Source: Achromobacter sp. HZ34 (GTDB lineage: Bacteria > Pseudomonadota > Gammaproteobacteria > Burkholderiales > Burkholderiaceae_B). From it: 64,000 nt of DNA. Below the pieces are notes generated by a model, which saw only the letters and a program-made list of their open reading frames with translations, did not search any database and had not been told where the DNA came from. The stretch is from assembly GCF_002209485.1 (NCBI RefSeq), contig NZ_NJIX01000001.1, positions 992,001 to 1,056,000 on the forward strand, written 5' to 3'. Made by a program: the position numbers and the translations under genes. Of the stretch, positions 1 through 9,189 are shown piece by piece (within the stretch, counting starts at the first letter, position 1; the number at the start of each line of letters is the position of its first letter).

Positions 1-333
1 TTCGAAGAACCGCGTCCATTCGCTGTCGGGAATCTCGAAGAAGTCTTGCGGCCCGAAGATGCCGACGTTGTTGACGAGCACGTCGCAGGCGGGATAGGCC
101 GCGAGCAACGCATCGCACCCTTCCGCCGTGCCCAGGTCGCCCGCAAAACCAAGCACCTCGGCACCAGGCGCCGCCGCTTTCACTTCCGCGATCGCGGCAT
201 CGACATCCAGCTGGCCACGGCCATTGACAACCACGGTTGCGCCACTGTCCGCCAGGCCCTTCGCCGTCGCCAGGCCTATGCCCTTGGTCGATCCCGTAAC
301 GATGGCCGTCTTGCCGATCAGGTCGATTTTCAT
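1..333 (-). CDS. SDR family oxidoreductase, N-terminal part (runs off the window)
   Basis: The first 111 codons of a short-chain dehydrogenase/reductase are present; the rest lies beyond base 1. The protein begins MKIDLIGKTAIVTGSTKGIG, with the TGxxxGxG nucleotide-binding motif at residues 14-20, and carries NNVG (the family NNAG motif) near residue 90. Known SDRs are NAD(P)H-dependent oxidoreductases. The catalytic Ser-Tyr-Lys residues are off the edge, so the substrate cannot be judged. The ATG at 331-333 follows AAGGAG at good spacing. Confidence 0.85.
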   Translation of the reverse strand, partial: MKIDLIGKTAIVTGSTKGIGLATAKGLADSGATVVVNGRGQLDVDAAIAEVKAAAPGAEVLGFAGDLGTAEGCDALLAAYPACDVLVNNVGIFGPQDFFEIPDSEWTRFFE

Positions 334-455
334 GGTATTCGCTCCTTGAGTGGTTCAGCCGCCAGCAGGGGCAAGCCGCAAAGGTGAGTGTTGGCCCGTT
401 GATTGCGCCGTGATGCGTAGCTTGCCGTTCCAGTGGCCGCGACGCAACAACAAAA

Positions 456-480
456 AACCCGCGCCATCGGGACGCGGGTT
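456..480 (-). terminator. intrinsic terminator of gdhA
   Basis: A perfect 8-bp stem (AACCCGCG, 456-463, with CGCGGGTT, 473-480) is followed on the minus strand by six T then GTTGTT. It lies 67 bases past the gdhA stop. Bases 334-547 show no gene. Confidence 0.8.
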
Positions 481-547
481 CCTTGCGAGCACCTGGCGTG
501 CCAGCCGCTACGAATGCGCGGCTGGCGCGTCGACGTTCAGCTTGCCA

Positions 548-1837
548 TCACGGATACAGGCCACGCACCTGGCGGGCTTGCAGGATGCGGGTGCAAGCCA
601 TGATGAACGCGGCGGTGCGCAGCGTGACCTTCTGGTCGCGCGCCATCTGCGATATCGACGCATACGCTTCACGCATGATGCGCTCCAGGCGCTGGTTGAT
701 TTCCTCTTCCGTCCAGAAGAAGCTGGAAAAGTCCTGCACCCACTCGAAGTAGCTGACCGTCACGCCGCCCGCATTGGCCAGCACGTCCGGCACCACCAGC
801 GTGCCGTTTTCGAACAGGATATCGTCGGCCGCCGGCGTGGTCGGGCCGTTGGCGCCTTCCACCACGATCTTGGCGCGGATGTTCGGCGCGTTCTCGGCCG
901 TGATCTGCGACTCCAGCGCGGCCGGGATCAGGAACTCGGTTTCCAGCGTCCAGAAATCCTTGGGATCCAGGGCTTCCGCCTTCTTGAAGCCGCCCACGCC
1001 ACCATGCTGCGCCACATGCACCAGCAATTCCGGCACGTCCAGGCCCGCGGGATTGTGAATGGTGCCCGTGTGATCCTGCACCGCGATGATCTTGGCGCCA
1101 ACGCCGCTGAACAAACGCGCCGCCGTGCCGCCCACGTTGCCGAAGCCCTGCACCACCACGCGCGCACCTTCCACCGCAACGCCGGCGTCACGCGCCGCTT
1201 CGCAAGCGACCACGAACACGCCGCGGCCAGTGGCTTCGACACGGCCCAGGCTGCCGCCCAGCGTGATCGGCTTGCCGGTCACCACGCCGGTGGCGGTGGC
1301 CCCCTCGTTCATCGAATACGTGTCCATCATCCACGCCATGATCTGGGCGTTGGTATTGACGTCCGGCGCGGGAATGTCCTTCGAGGGCCCGATGATGACG
1401 CCGATCTCGCTGGTGTAGCGGCGCGTGATCTTTTCCAACTCATTCTGCGACAGCGTGCGCGGATCCACCCGGATACCGCCCTTGGCACCGCCATAAGGCA
1501 GGTTCACCGCGGCATTCTTGATCGACATCCAGGCCGACAGCGCCATCACTTCCGACAGCGTCACATCCTGGTGAAAACGTACGCCGCCCTTGCCCGGGCC
1601 GCGCGACGTGTTGTGTTGGACGCGATAGCCCTCGAAGTGGGCGATGCGGCCGTTATCCAGTTCCACCGGCACGTCGACGATGAGCGCGCGCTTCGGGCGC
1701 TTCAGCGTTTCCACCCAGCGGCCCAGGGAGCCCAGGTACGGGGTGACACGGTCAACCTGTTGCAGGTAGACGCCCCAAGGGCCCAGATGCTCCGGGTCCA
1801 GATACGAGGGCAAGGCGTGGGTAGGCGTTTGCGACAT
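548..1837 (-). CDS. gdhA: Glu/Leu/Phe/Val dehydrogenase, probably glutamate dehydrogenase
   Basis: This 429-aa protein should catalyse reversible oxidative deamination of glutamate to 2-oxoglutarate and ammonia in the cytoplasm. Visible are the substrate segment (PGKGG near residue 83), the catalytic segment PYGGAKGGI with Lys119, and the C-terminal Rossmann motif GFGNVG at 231-236. Length fits the roughly 420-430 aa hexameric class. The ATG at 1835-1837 is preferred over one five codons upstream because GGAG lies 9 nt before it. The gene is monocistronic: a terminator follows it and a long inverted repeat precedes it. Glutamate rather than leucine as substrate is inferred from family resemblance. 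Confidence 0.93.
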   Translation of the reverse strand: MSQTPTHALPSYLDPEHLGPWGVYLQQVDRVTPYLGSLGRWVETLKRPKRALIVDVPVELDNGRIAHFEGYRVQHNTSRGPGKGGVRFHQDVTLSEVMALSAWMSIKNAAVNLPYGGAKGGIRVDPRTLSQNELEKITRRYTSEIGVIIGPSKDIPAPDVNTNAQIMAWMMDTYSMNEGATATGVVTGKPITLGGSLGRVEATGRGVFVVACEAARDAGVAVEGARVVVQGFGNVGGTAARLFSGVGAKIIAVQDHTGTIHNPAGLDVPELLVHVAQHGGVGGFKKAEALDPKDFWTLETEFLIPAALESQITAENAPNIRAKIVVEGANGPTTPAADDILFENGTLVVPDVLANAGGVTVSYFEWVQDFSSFFWTEEEINQRLERIMREAYASISQMARDQKVTLRTAAFIMACTRILQARQVRGLYP

Positions 1838-1890
1838 GAACAATGGCTCCATAGGAAGGATGCCGCCATTTTGCCAGAGATTTTTGTCGC

Positions 1891-1926
1891 GTCCCTAATA
1901 CTTTTTTGACAACGCTAATTAGGGAC
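1891..1926. promoter_or_regulatory. inverted repeat upstream of gdhA, candidate operator
   Basis: GTCCCTAAT (1891-1899) is repeated inverted as ATTAGGGAC (1918-1926), with an 18-base AT-rich spacer containing a run of T. It lies 54-89 bases upstream of the gdhA start codon. No other gene shares the region, so it most likely regulates gdhA. The binding protein is unknown. Confidence 0.55.
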
Positions 1927-2035
1927 ACAACACAGGACCTCTGCTTTGCGGCATTTGCGCGACGTTCGTGACGGGAAGCCCTGGGGGATTCCCTGTAGTC
2001 CATCCAAGTTACACAAACAGCACACAGCTAAAGAA

Positions 2036-2072
2036 AAACCGGCGAAGAGTTTCACAACTCAACCGCCGGTTT
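2036..2072 (-). terminator. intrinsic terminator of the liv operon
   Basis: A 9-bp stem (AAACCGGCG with CGCCGGTTT) encloses a smaller GAGTT/AACTC helix. On the minus strand the stem runs into T-rich sequence. It lies just past the livF stop. Confidence 0.75.
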
Positions 2073-2115
2073 GTCAGCATAGCTTGAACGCAGGCTGAAC
2101 GGGTCACATCCCGGG

Positions 2116-2835
2116 TCACATACCCAAGTAAGCCCGCCGCACCTCATCGGACGCCGCCAGCTCCGTGGCATTGCCCGACAGCGCGATGGCCCCGCTCTGC
2201 ATCACATAAGCCTGCGCGGCCACTTCCAGCGCCGCCGCCATATTCTGCTCGACCAGCAGCACCGACAGCTTCTCCTCGCGATTCAGGGCAGCCAGCGCAT
2301 CGAACACCTGCTCCACCAGCAGCGGCGACAGCCCCAGGCTGGGCTCGTCGATCAACAGCAGCCGCGGCCCGCTCATCAGCGCGCGACCGATGGCCAGCAT
2401 CTGCCGTTCGCCCCCGGACATCGTGCCGGCAAGCTGCTCGCGCCGCTCGCGCAGCCGCGGGAACAGCGTATACACGTGTTCCAGGCGCCGCTTGAAGACC
2501 GCCTCGTCGCGCACCGTGTACGCGCCCAGACGCAGGTTCTGCTCCACCGGCTGGCGCGCGAACACCCGCGCGCCTTCCGGAATCAGGGCAATGCCGCGCG
2601 TGACCAGCTTCTCCGGCGGCGTACCGGTGATGTCCTGCCCTTCGAAGATGACGCGGCCCCCGGCCGGCTTGACCCGGCCGATGACGGCCGCCAGGGTGCT
2701 GGACTTGCCGGCGCCATTGGCGCCCAGCAAGGCGGTGATCTCGCCCGGCCGCACTTCCAGGGAAATATTGCGCACGGCCTGCACGCCGCCGTATGCGACG
2801 CTCAGATTCTCGACTTTCAACATCGCATCAGGCAC
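2116..2835 (-). CDS. livF: branched-chain amino acid type ABC transporter ATPase LivF
   Basis: This is the second cytoplasmic ATPase of a Liv-type importer. Near the N-terminus are LKVENLSVAYGG and the Walker A GANGAGKSS; the signature MSGGERQM and the Walker B segment LLLIDEPSLGLSP follow. At 239 aa it is normal for LivF. I chose the GTG at 2833-2835 because GGGGAG lies 8 nt upstream; an ATG at 2823 is the alternative and has no Shine-Dalgarno. The GTG start overlaps the livG stop (2828) by a few bases, consistent with translational coupling. It is the last gene of the operon. Confidence 0.9.
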   Translation of the reverse strand: MPDAMLKVENLSVAYGGVQAVRNISLEVRPGEITALLGANGAGKSSTLAAVIGRVKPAGGRVIFEGQDITGTPPEKLVTRGIALIPEGARVFARQPVEQNLRLGAYTVRDEAVFKRRLEHVYTLFPRLRERREQLAGTMSGGERQMLAIGRALMSGPRLLLIDEPSLGLSPLLVEQVFDALAALNREEKLSVLLVEQNMAAALEVAAQAYVMQSGAIALSGNATELAASDEVRRAYLGM

Positions 2836-3550
2836 GGTGCTTTCTCCCCAGATAGGCTTCGATGACGGTGGGATTACGCACAATGTCCTGCGGCGGACCT
2901 TCGGCGATCATCTGGCCGAAGTTCAGCACCATGACGCGCTGGGCCAGCCGCATCACCACCTCCAGCACGTGCTCGACGATCACCAGGGTGACGCCGGACT
3001 GGTGGATGCCGCGCAGGATCTCCGCCAGGGCGATGGCCTCGGTGGGATTCAAGCCGCCCGCCACTTCATCCAGCAACAGCATTTTCGGTTCGGTGGCCAG
3101 CGCGCGCGCCAGCTCCACGCGCTTCTGCCCCGCCACGTTCAGGCCGGCCGCCTTGACGTCGGCCCGGTCGGCCAGGCCCACCAGCTGCAGCACCTGGCGC
3201 GCCGCTTCGCGCGCATCGCCCAGGCGGGGATGGCGCAGCAAGGCGCCCACCATGGCGTTCTCGAGCACCGTCATCTGGCCGAAGTTGCGCGGGATCTGGT
3301 AGGTACGCACCAGCCCCATCGCGGCCACCTGCTCCGGCTTCAAGCCCAGCATGGACTTGCCATCGAAAGTGACGGTACCCGATGTCGGCTCGTGATAACC
3401 CACCAGGCCGTTGAACAGCGTGCTCTTGCCGGCGCCGTTGGGGCCGATGACGGCGATGATCTCGCCCGCGCCCACCGACAGGTTGATGTCCTTGTTGGCG
3501 ACCAGGCCGCCGAAGCGCTTGGTCAGTTCCTTCACTTCAAGCAGAGCCAC
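2828..3550 (-). CDS. livG: branched-chain amino acid type ABC transporter ATPase LivG
   Basis: The 240-aa first ATPase of the Liv importer starts MALLEVKELTKRFGG and has Walker A GPNGAGKST. Walker B is LLLDEVAGGLNP, followed by the C-terminal segment typical of LivG (FGQMIAEGPPQDIVRNPTVIEAYLG). The start is GTG at 3548-3550, which overlaps the end of livM by 14 bases. With LivF it should energise uptake through LivH and LivM. It is slightly shorter than E. coli LivG (255 aa), with no motif missing. Confidence 0.92.
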   Translation of the reverse strand: MALLEVKELTKRFGGLVANKDINLSVGAGEIIAVIGPNGAGKSTLFNGLVGYHEPTSGTVTFDGKSMLGLKPEQVAAMGLVRTYQIPRNFGQMTVLENAMVGALLRHPRLGDAREAARQVLQLVGLADRADVKAAGLNVAGQKRVELARALATEPKMLLLDEVAGGLNPTEAIALAEILRGIHQSGVTLVIVEHVLEVVMRLAQRVMVLNFGQMIAEGPPQDIVRNPTVIEAYLGRKHRA

Positions 3551-4535
3551 GGCGCCCCCTCAACGTCACCAGGCCGCCCGGCAGGAACATCGTCACCAGC
3601 AGGATAGCCAGACCGAACACCAGCAGGTCCAGGCCCAGGCCCGAACTGCCCCACATCACACGCGTACCCTCGGACAAGGGCAGCAGCAAGGCCGCGCCCA
3701 GCCACGGACCGATCAGGCTGCCCACGCCGCCCAGGATGGCCACCAGCACCATCTGCACGGACATGGTCAGGCTGAACATCGAATCCGGATCGATGAAGCC
3801 GATGTACATCGCGAAGAAGCCGCCCCAGGCACCGGTCAGCGCGGCCGACAGCACGAAAGCCAGCATCTTGTAGCGATCGGCCGGCACGCCCAGGCTGCGG
3901 GCGGCCGCCTCGTCGCCGTTGATGGCGCGCCAGTAGAAACCGATGCGCGAGTGCACCAGGAAATAGGTCACCAGGAAAGTCACCAGCCCCATTCCGACCG
4001 CGATCCAGTAGTACGGCACCTTGCCGCGGAACTGCAGCATCCAGGGCGCGTCGCCGATGGGCGATTCGAGCCCGACGGCACCGCCGGCCCAATCCCAGTT
4101 GATCATCAGCAGCAGGCCGATCTGCAGCAGCGCGATGGTGGCCATGGCGAAGTAATGGCCCGACAGGCGCAGCGTGGGACCGCCCACGACATAGGCCAGC
4201 AGCGCGGAAATCAGCGCGCCGGCCGGAATGCCGATCAAGGGCGTGAGCTTCAGGTGCTGCAACAGCAGGATGGTGGTGTAGGCGCCCACGCCGACGAATA
4301 CACCGTGGCCGAAGGAGACGCGGCCGAGAAAGCCGCCCACCAGGTTCCAGGCGGCGCCCAGCGCACCGAACAGGATGATCTGCAGCAGCACCTGGATGGT
4401 GAACTGGTCCTTGATGAACAAGGGCGCCAGCGCGAACAGCGCGGCCAGGACCACCGCCACCGCGATCGGCGCGCGCGAATGGGTTGCCTTGGCTGGCGAG
4501 ACCGCCACCGGATCGAGTTTGTTTTCTATCGTCAT
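3537..4535 (-). CDS. livM: branched-chain amino acid type ABC transporter permease LivM
   Basis: This 332-aa inner-membrane permease begins with a cytoplasmic stretch rich in charged residues, then about nine hydrophobic segments. The family motif is visible as GAAWNLVGGFLGRVSFGHGVFVGVGAY, and LGVPADRYKMLAFVLSAALTGAWGG is the ATPase-contact loop. It lies one base from the livH stop and overlaps livG. The substrate class (branched-chain or other amino acids, amides or short-chain acids) cannot be settled from sequence alone. Confidence 0.92.
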   Translation of the reverse strand: MTIENKLDPVAVSPAKATHSRAPIAVAVVLAALFALAPLFIKDQFTIQVLLQIILFGALGAAWNLVGGFLGRVSFGHGVFVGVGAYTTILLLQHLKLTPLIGIPAGALISALLAYVVGGPTLRLSGHYFAMATIALLQIGLLLMINWDWAGGAVGLESPIGDAPWMLQFRGKVPYYWIAVGMGLVTFLVTYFLVHSRIGFYWRAINGDEAAARSLGVPADRYKMLAFVLSAALTGAWGGFFAMYIGFIDPDSMFSLTMSVQMVLVAILGGVGSLIGPWLGAALLLPLSEGTRVMWGSSGLGLDLLVFGLAILLVTMFLPGGLVTLRGRRGSA

Positions 4536-4536
4536 A

Positions 4537-5388
4537 TCACCACCGCCCGAACAGGCCGCGCGGCCGGTACCAGAGAACCAGGATGAAAAGAATGAAGATG
4601 CTGACCGTCTTCAGCGCCGGGGCCACGAAGTAGCCCGTCATCGCTTCGATGATGCCGATCAGGATCCCCGCGATGAAGGCGCCCGGCAGCGAACCGAAGC
4701 CGCCCATGCACACCGCCACGAAAGCCAGCAGGCCGAACACCAGGCCCACCGACGGGAACACATAGAAGAACGTCGTCAGCAGCGCACCCGCCAGGCCCAC
4801 GGCGGCGCTGCCCAGCATCCATACCTGGGCATTGACGCGGTCCGGCGAGATGCCCACCAGCGCGGCCACGTCGCGGTCCTCGGCGACGGCCTGCAGGGCG
4901 TGGCCCCAGCGCGTGCGGTAGACCAGCCAGAACAGCGCGATCACGATCACCAGCGCCACCAGTCCCGTCACCACCTGGGGACGGCCGATGGACATGCCCA
5001 GCAGGCTGACGCTGCCTGACACCATGGTGTCGGGCAGGCTGCGATAGTCCGGGGTGAAAGCGATGAAGGCGACCTGGCGCAGGACGATGCCCAGCCCGAA
5101 GGTGGCCAGGATGACCGCCATGGGCGGGCCTTTCTGCAGGCGCTTGATGACCAGCGCGTACGTCAGGAATCCCACGAAACCCAGCAGGATGGCGACCAGC
5201 GGCGCCGACATGGTGGGGTCGATGTGGCCCAGGGTGAAGAGCCAGTAGGCGGCGTACATCGCCAGCATCAGGAATTCGCCATGGGCGAAGTTGATGACGT
5301 CGGTAATGCCCCAGATCAGGGCCAGGCCGACGGCGACGGCCGCGTAGATCAAGCCGTTGAACAGACCGGCGGTTAGTGCTTCGAGCAT
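4537..5388 (-). CDS. livH: branched-chain amino acid type ABC transporter permease LivH
   Basis: This 283-aa polytopic permease has the typical N-terminus MLEALTAGLFNGLIYAAVAVGLALIWGITDVINFAHGEFLML. The ATPase-contact loop reads AVAEDRDVAALVGISPDRVNAQVWMLGSAAVGLAGAL. The ATG at 5386-5388 follows GGGAG at 6 nt, so the ORF extension upstream is discarded. It is the first transport-channel gene after the receptor. Confidence 0.92.
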   Translation of the reverse strand: MLEALTAGLFNGLIYAAVAVGLALIWGITDVINFAHGEFLMLAMYAAYWLFTLGHIDPTMSAPLVAILLGFVGFLTYALVIKRLQKGPPMAVILATFGLGIVLRQVAFIAFTPDYRSLPDTMVSGSVSLLGMSIGRPQVVTGLVALVIVIALFWLVYRTRWGHALQAVAEDRDVAALVGISPDRVNAQVWMLGSAAVGLAGALLTTFFYVFPSVGLVFGLLAFVAVCMGGFGSLPGAFIAGILIGIIEAMTGYFVAPALKTVSIFILFILVLWYRPRGLFGRW

Positions 5389-5495
5389 GCGGTACTCCCA
5401 CGGCGGATGCACGTGGATCCGCCGGCTGTTGCAATGTGGGGCGCGGCCACCGATCGCCAGGCTGCGTGGCGCGCGCCCCGGGGGTCACCCGGCGA

Positions 5496-6746
5496 TTATT
5501 TCCAGGCGAACGGCAGGGTCGGCAACGACTGGTCGGTACGGTACGTGTCCGGCCACACGGGCACGTAGCCGGCACCCTTCAGTTCCAGGATCAGGCCGGC
5601 GCCCAGCTGGTTCTGGCCCTTTTCGTCGAACTTCACGCCCTGCCACGGCATGGCGATCTGCGTCGCGTTCAGGTCGGTGGCGGCGAGCGCCTTGCGGATG
5701 GCTTCCGGATCGGTCGAGCCGGCACGGTTGATGGCATCGGCCAGCACCAGCACGCCCTGCATCGAACGGGCGTTGTTGCCGTTCAGATCCTTGCCGGTCT
5801 TGGCCTTGTACATGTCGTTGATCTTCTTCAGGCCGGCCTTGGCGGCGGCGACGTCATTGCTCCAGACGTCGCGCGTCAGCACGCCCTGCACTTGCGGGCC
5901 CACTTCCTGCACGAAGCGCGAATCGATGAAGCCGGCGTCGTTGGCCAGCAGCACCGGCGGCGCGTACTTGCTTTCACGCATGGTGCGCACGAACAGCATG
6001 GCGTCCGAGGTGTAGCTGGCGAACAGCGCGACGTCGGGCTTGGCGGCGGCCAGCTTCTGCACTTCGGCGGTCACCGACGGCGAACCGGCGGCATAGGCGA
6101 TGTTGGCGACGATCTCGCGGTTGTACTTCTTGGCGTAGCGCTCCACGGCCTTGTAGGTGTTGACGCCGAAGTCGGTGTTTTCGTACACGACGGCGATCTT
6201 CTTGGTCGGCACCTTCTTCACGCCGTCCAGGAACTGCATCATGTTTTCGACGAAAGTGTCATCGGTGGGCGACGTGCGGAAGAACCACTTGTAGCCGCGA
6301 TCGGTCAGGTCGGGGCTGCTCGATTCGCCGTTCAGGTAGGGAATGCCGCTTTGCTCGGCCACGCGGCTGGCGGTCTTCGTCACGGCGGATTGGTAGGCGC
6401 CGGTCAGGGCCACCACTTTTTCCTGCTGGATCAGGCGCTGCGCATCGGCCAGGCCCACTTCGGGCTTGCCTTGCGAATCGCCGAACACCACTTCGATCTT
6501 GGCCCCGCCCAGCTTGGGCAGGCCCGCACCGGCGGCCAGAGGCAGGCCTTCCAGTTCCGGATGGGGATTGTTGATGATGTCGACAGCCAGTTCAATCGCG
6601 GCCTTGATTTCCGCGCCGGTGGACGCCAGGGCGCCGCTCAGCGGATAGATCGCGCCGATGCGAACGGTTTTTTCCTGCGCGGAGGCGGGCTGACCAAGGG
6701 TCAGTGCCAGGCATGCCGCGACTCCGGCAATCAGCTTCATCTTCAT
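5496..6746 (-). CDS. ABC transporter periplasmic amino-acid receptor (Leu/Ile/Val-binding family)
   Basis: This 416-aa type I periplasmic binding protein begins with a Sec signal (MKMKLIAGVAACLALTLGQPASA). The mature domain starts EKTVRIGAIYPLSGALASTG, typical of the Peripla_BP_6 family. The ATG at 6744-6746 is supported by AGGAG 7 nt upstream. It is the first gene of the livHMGF cluster, so it delivers the ligand to that importer. The C-terminus (WKGVKFDEKGQN..GAGLILELKGAGYVPVWPD) is also usual for the family. Ligand identity is not predictable here. Confidence 0.9.
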   Translation of the reverse strand: MKMKLIAGVAACLALTLGQPASAQEKTVRIGAIYPLSGALASTGAEIKAAIELAVDIINNPHPELEGLPLAAGAGLPKLGGAKIEVVFGDSQGKPEVGLADAQRLIQQEKVVALTGAYQSAVTKTASRVAEQSGIPYLNGESSSPDLTDRGYKWFFRTSPTDDTFVENMMQFLDGVKKVPTKKIAVVYENTDFGVNTYKAVERYAKKYNREIVANIAYAAGSPSVTAEVQKLAAAKPDVALFASYTSDAMLFVRTMRESKYAPPVLLANDAGFIDSRFVQEVGPQVQGVLTRDVWSNDVAAAKAGLKKINDMYKAKTGKDLNGNNARSMQGVLVLADAINRAGSTDPEAIRKALAATDLNATQIAMPWQGVKFDEKGQNQLGAGLILELKGAGYVPVWPDTYRTDQSLPTLPFAWK

Positions 6747-7082
6747 TACGTGCTCCTGGGAGAACTTCAAGTACTTGGAGGATTAACAGCAAAAGTTACG
6801 AGACATTGCACTTCGCGCACTAACTTACTCGCACCTGAGGCGTGATGGCGACGGTAGAAACCCTGATCACGCTGGTGTCATGCGGAAAGCGGTTCAACTA
6901 CGGCACAGCCGCCTTGCGCGATGCGACAGACGCCGGTTGCGGTGGTCCGGGCGCCCCGGCACGAATGGGTGAATGCAGGAATGCATGAATGCACGCAGGC
7001 ACCAAGCACCCAAGCACGCAGACACGTATCCGCCACCCCGCGCGAAGCGCATCGCCCGCGGCCGCGCCGGCGCCCTTCTGGT
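6747..7082. other. gene-free stretch between the liv receptor and the hydro-lyase
   Basis: No open frame here looks coding. The part next to 6746 must hold the promoter of the liv operon, but I see no clear -35/-10 pair. The distal half contains short tandem repeats (6971-6994). Confidence 0.6.
6971..6994. repeat. three tandem octamers GAATGCAN
   Basis: GAATGCAG, GAATGCAT and GAATGCAC stand head to tail, followed by shorter repeats of AAGCAC. This is non-coding with no assigned role. Confidence 0.7.
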
Positions 7083-7892
7083 TTAGAACGCCGCGACGCG
7101 ACTGTTGATCAGATCCGTGACCAACATATGGCCCGGCGCATGGGTGATGCAGAATTCCGGCTTGACCGTGGCAACCACCGATTGCGGCGTCACGCCGCAG
7201 GCCCAGAACACGGGCACCTCACCGGGACGGATCTCCACCGCATCGCCGTAGTCGGGGCGGTCGAGGTCCTGGATGCCGATCGCGGCGGGATCGCCGAAGT
7301 GCACGGGCGCACCGTGCACCGACGGGAAGCGCGAGGTGACCTGGATGGCGCGAATCGCGTCGGCGGGCTTGAGCGGACGCATCGACACCACCAGCGGTCC
7401 GTGGAAACGACCGGCCGATTGCGTCGGCACATTGGTGCGATACATCGGCACATTGCGGCCCTGTTCGATGTGGCGCACCGGCAGGCCGTTGTCCAGCATC
7501 GCTTCCTCGAAGGAAAAGGAGCAGCCGATCAGGAAGGAGACCAGGTCGTCGCGCCATACGCTGCGCACGTCCACCGGCTGATCGACCAGCACACCGTCTT
7601 TCCACACGCAATAACGCGGAATGTCGCTGCGGATGTCGATGTCCATGCCCAGTTCCGGCAGGCTGGGATCACCCGGCTCGGACACGGCCAGGATGGGGCA
7701 CGGCTTGGGATTGCGCAGGCAGAAGCGCAGGAACTCGTCGGCCATGGCCTTGGGCAGGATGGCCAGGTTGGCTTGCACATAGCCCGGCGCGACATTCGCG
7801 GTGGGGCCGGTGGCCACGCCATTGCGGGCGTCCAGCCGCGCCTGGTACGACGCCGGATGGGTGGTGTTGCTGACCGGAGCTGGCGACAACAT
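7083..7892 (-). CDS. putative hydro-lyase, DUF1445 / D-glutamate cyclase-like family
   Basis: This 269-aa cytoplasmic protein matches the DUF1445 family. Characteristic segments are [11 protein letters not shown] near residue 40, [22 protein letters not shown] near 125, and the C-terminal [12 protein letters not shown]. The mammalian relative converts D-glutamate to 5-oxo-D-proline; bacterial members are usually annotated only as putative hydro-lyases. The gene stands alone, with a LysR gene upstream on the same strand and a palindrome in between. A role in amino-acid or lactam metabolism is a guess from context. Confidence 0.85.
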   Translation of the reverse strand: MLSPAPVSNTTHPASYQARLDARNGVATGPTANVAPGYVQANLAILPKAMADEFLRFCLRNPKPCPILAVSEPGDPSLPELGMDIDIRSDIPRYCVWKDGVLVDQPVDVRSVWRDDLVSFLIGCSFSFEEAMLDNGLPVRHIEQGRNVPMYRTNVPTQSAGRFHGPLVVSMRPLKPADAIRAIQVTSRFPSVHGAPVHFGDPAAIGIQDLDRPDYGDAVEIRPGEVPVFWACGVTPQSVVATVKPEFCITHAPGHMLVTDLINSRVAAF

Positions 7893-8027
7893 GGAATGCT
7901 CCCCTTGAGCTTGATGTGAGCCTGGGCTTGAACCTGTGCGGAATCTGAAGCCAGAACGATTCTTTTCGATGCGTCATTGCATCGCATCATGGAGAGGGGT
8001 GTCCAATCACATGTTGCGATGAAAGGT

Positions 8028-8044
8028 GATAAGAATTTCTTATC
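8028..8044. promoter_or_regulatory. 17-bp palindrome upstream of the hydro-lyase gene
   Basis: GATAAGAA and TTCTTATC flank a single T. The site lies 136 bases before the hydro-lyase start in a conspicuously AT-rich pocket (8020-8075) of otherwise GC-rich DNA. It is a candidate regulator site, perhaps for the adjacent LysR protein. Confidence 0.5.
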
Positions 8045-8155
8045 GCAGTGATAAAGAAAATATAGGGGTTATTACTGATGGGGTTAGTACCAATCTCCGC
8101 TCGCCCCCGCCGCGCGGGCGGCCTGGCCGCCCGCTTCATCCTGATGCGTCGAGCC

Positions 8156-9121
8156 CTATTCCTCCGCGGCCGACGCCGTTTCGGCGGCGGGCGGCATGTC
8201 CGCGGGGACCGGGGATCCTGGAATCCCCGCGCCCGCCTGGTCCCGGGCGATGTACTGCGCGGCCTGGGCGATGGTGCGGGCCACGTGGCTGTCCGGACCC
8301 TGCATCCAGCTGGCGGTAAAACTCAAGGGCGGCAGCGCGGGCGCGCGGACATTGAGCACGCGCAGTTCGCCGCGGGTCAGTTCGCGATCGAGGAACACGG
8401 GAGCGATGGCGGCCGTACCGATGCCGTCCATCGCCATGCGCACGATCACGCTCAGGGCCGAGCTGCCATACATGCGGGGATTTTCCACGCCGGCCTCGAC
8501 CAGCATGCGGCGCACGGTGCGATGCGGTTCGGTGTTGGACGAGTAAGTCAGCACCGGCCACTGGCCCAGGCGCTTCAGGGGTATTGGCTCGCGGCCCACC
8601 TTCAGGCGCGGGCTGGCCAGCCAGGCCAGCGGATAGCGGCACAAATGGATGTTCTCCACGCGCGGTTCGTCCACCGGCCCCAGCAGGAAAGCCAGGTCGA
8701 TCTGGTGCGAGGTCAGCAGGCCCTTGAGCGCGGGCGTGGTATCGACCTGGATCTCCACCGTCAGCGCGGGATAGGCCTCGTGCATGTACTCCATCAGACG
8801 CGACAGCCAGGTGTGCACGATGGTCTCGGCCACGCCCAGGCGCAGGGTACCGCTCATGACGTTCTGCGCGCGGGCGGCCTGCTGCATGTCGGTACGCATC
8901 TGCAGCATGCGTTCGGCGTGGGACAGCAGTTCCTGGCCCTTGGCGGTCAGCTTGATGCCGCGCGCATCGCGTTCGAACAGCCGCACGCCCAGGCCGGATT
9001 CCAGCGAGGCGATGCGTTGCGAGATCGCCGGCTGGGTGGCGTTGAGCTTTTCCGCGGCGGCGCGAAAGCCGCCCAGGCGGGCAACCCAGAAGAAGGTCTC
9101 GATATTGCGCAGATCGATCAT
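8156..9121 (-). CDS. LysR family transcriptional regulator
   Basis: This 321-aa regulator has an N-terminal winged helix-turn-helix (MIDLRNIETFFWVARLGGFRAAAEKLNATQPAISQRIASLE, residues 1-41) and a C-terminal periplasmic-binding-like effector domain. The ATG at 9119-9121 is chosen because the HTH begins there; there is no strong Shine-Dalgarno. It is divergent from an EamA permease and upstream of the hydro-lyase on the same strand, so either may be its target. The C-terminal tail is Ala/Glu-rich. Confidence 0.9.
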   Translation of the reverse strand: MIDLRNIETFFWVARLGGFRAAAEKLNATQPAISQRIASLESGLGVRLFERDARGIKLTAKGQELLSHAERMLQMRTDMQQAARAQNVMSGTLRLGVAETIVHTWLSRLMEYMHEAYPALTVEIQVDTTPALKGLLTSHQIDLAFLLGPVDEPRVENIHLCRYPLAWLASPRLKVGREPIPLKRLGQWPVLTYSSNTEPHRTVRRMLVEAGVENPRMYGSSALSVIVRMAMDGIGTAAIAPVFLDRELTRGELRVLNVRAPALPPLSFTASWMQGPDSHVARTIAQAAQYIARDQAGAGIPGSPVPADMPPAAETASAAEE

Positions 9122-9189
9122 GCGGGGGAGCGTATCATGACGCCCGAAAAGAACTACGGCCAACAGCAATGACTACGAGGAGACACACC

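Noticed and set aside
6747..6900. A sigma-54 promoter for the liv operon
   Set aside because: No GG/GC pair at the required spacing; only loose GTGC matches.
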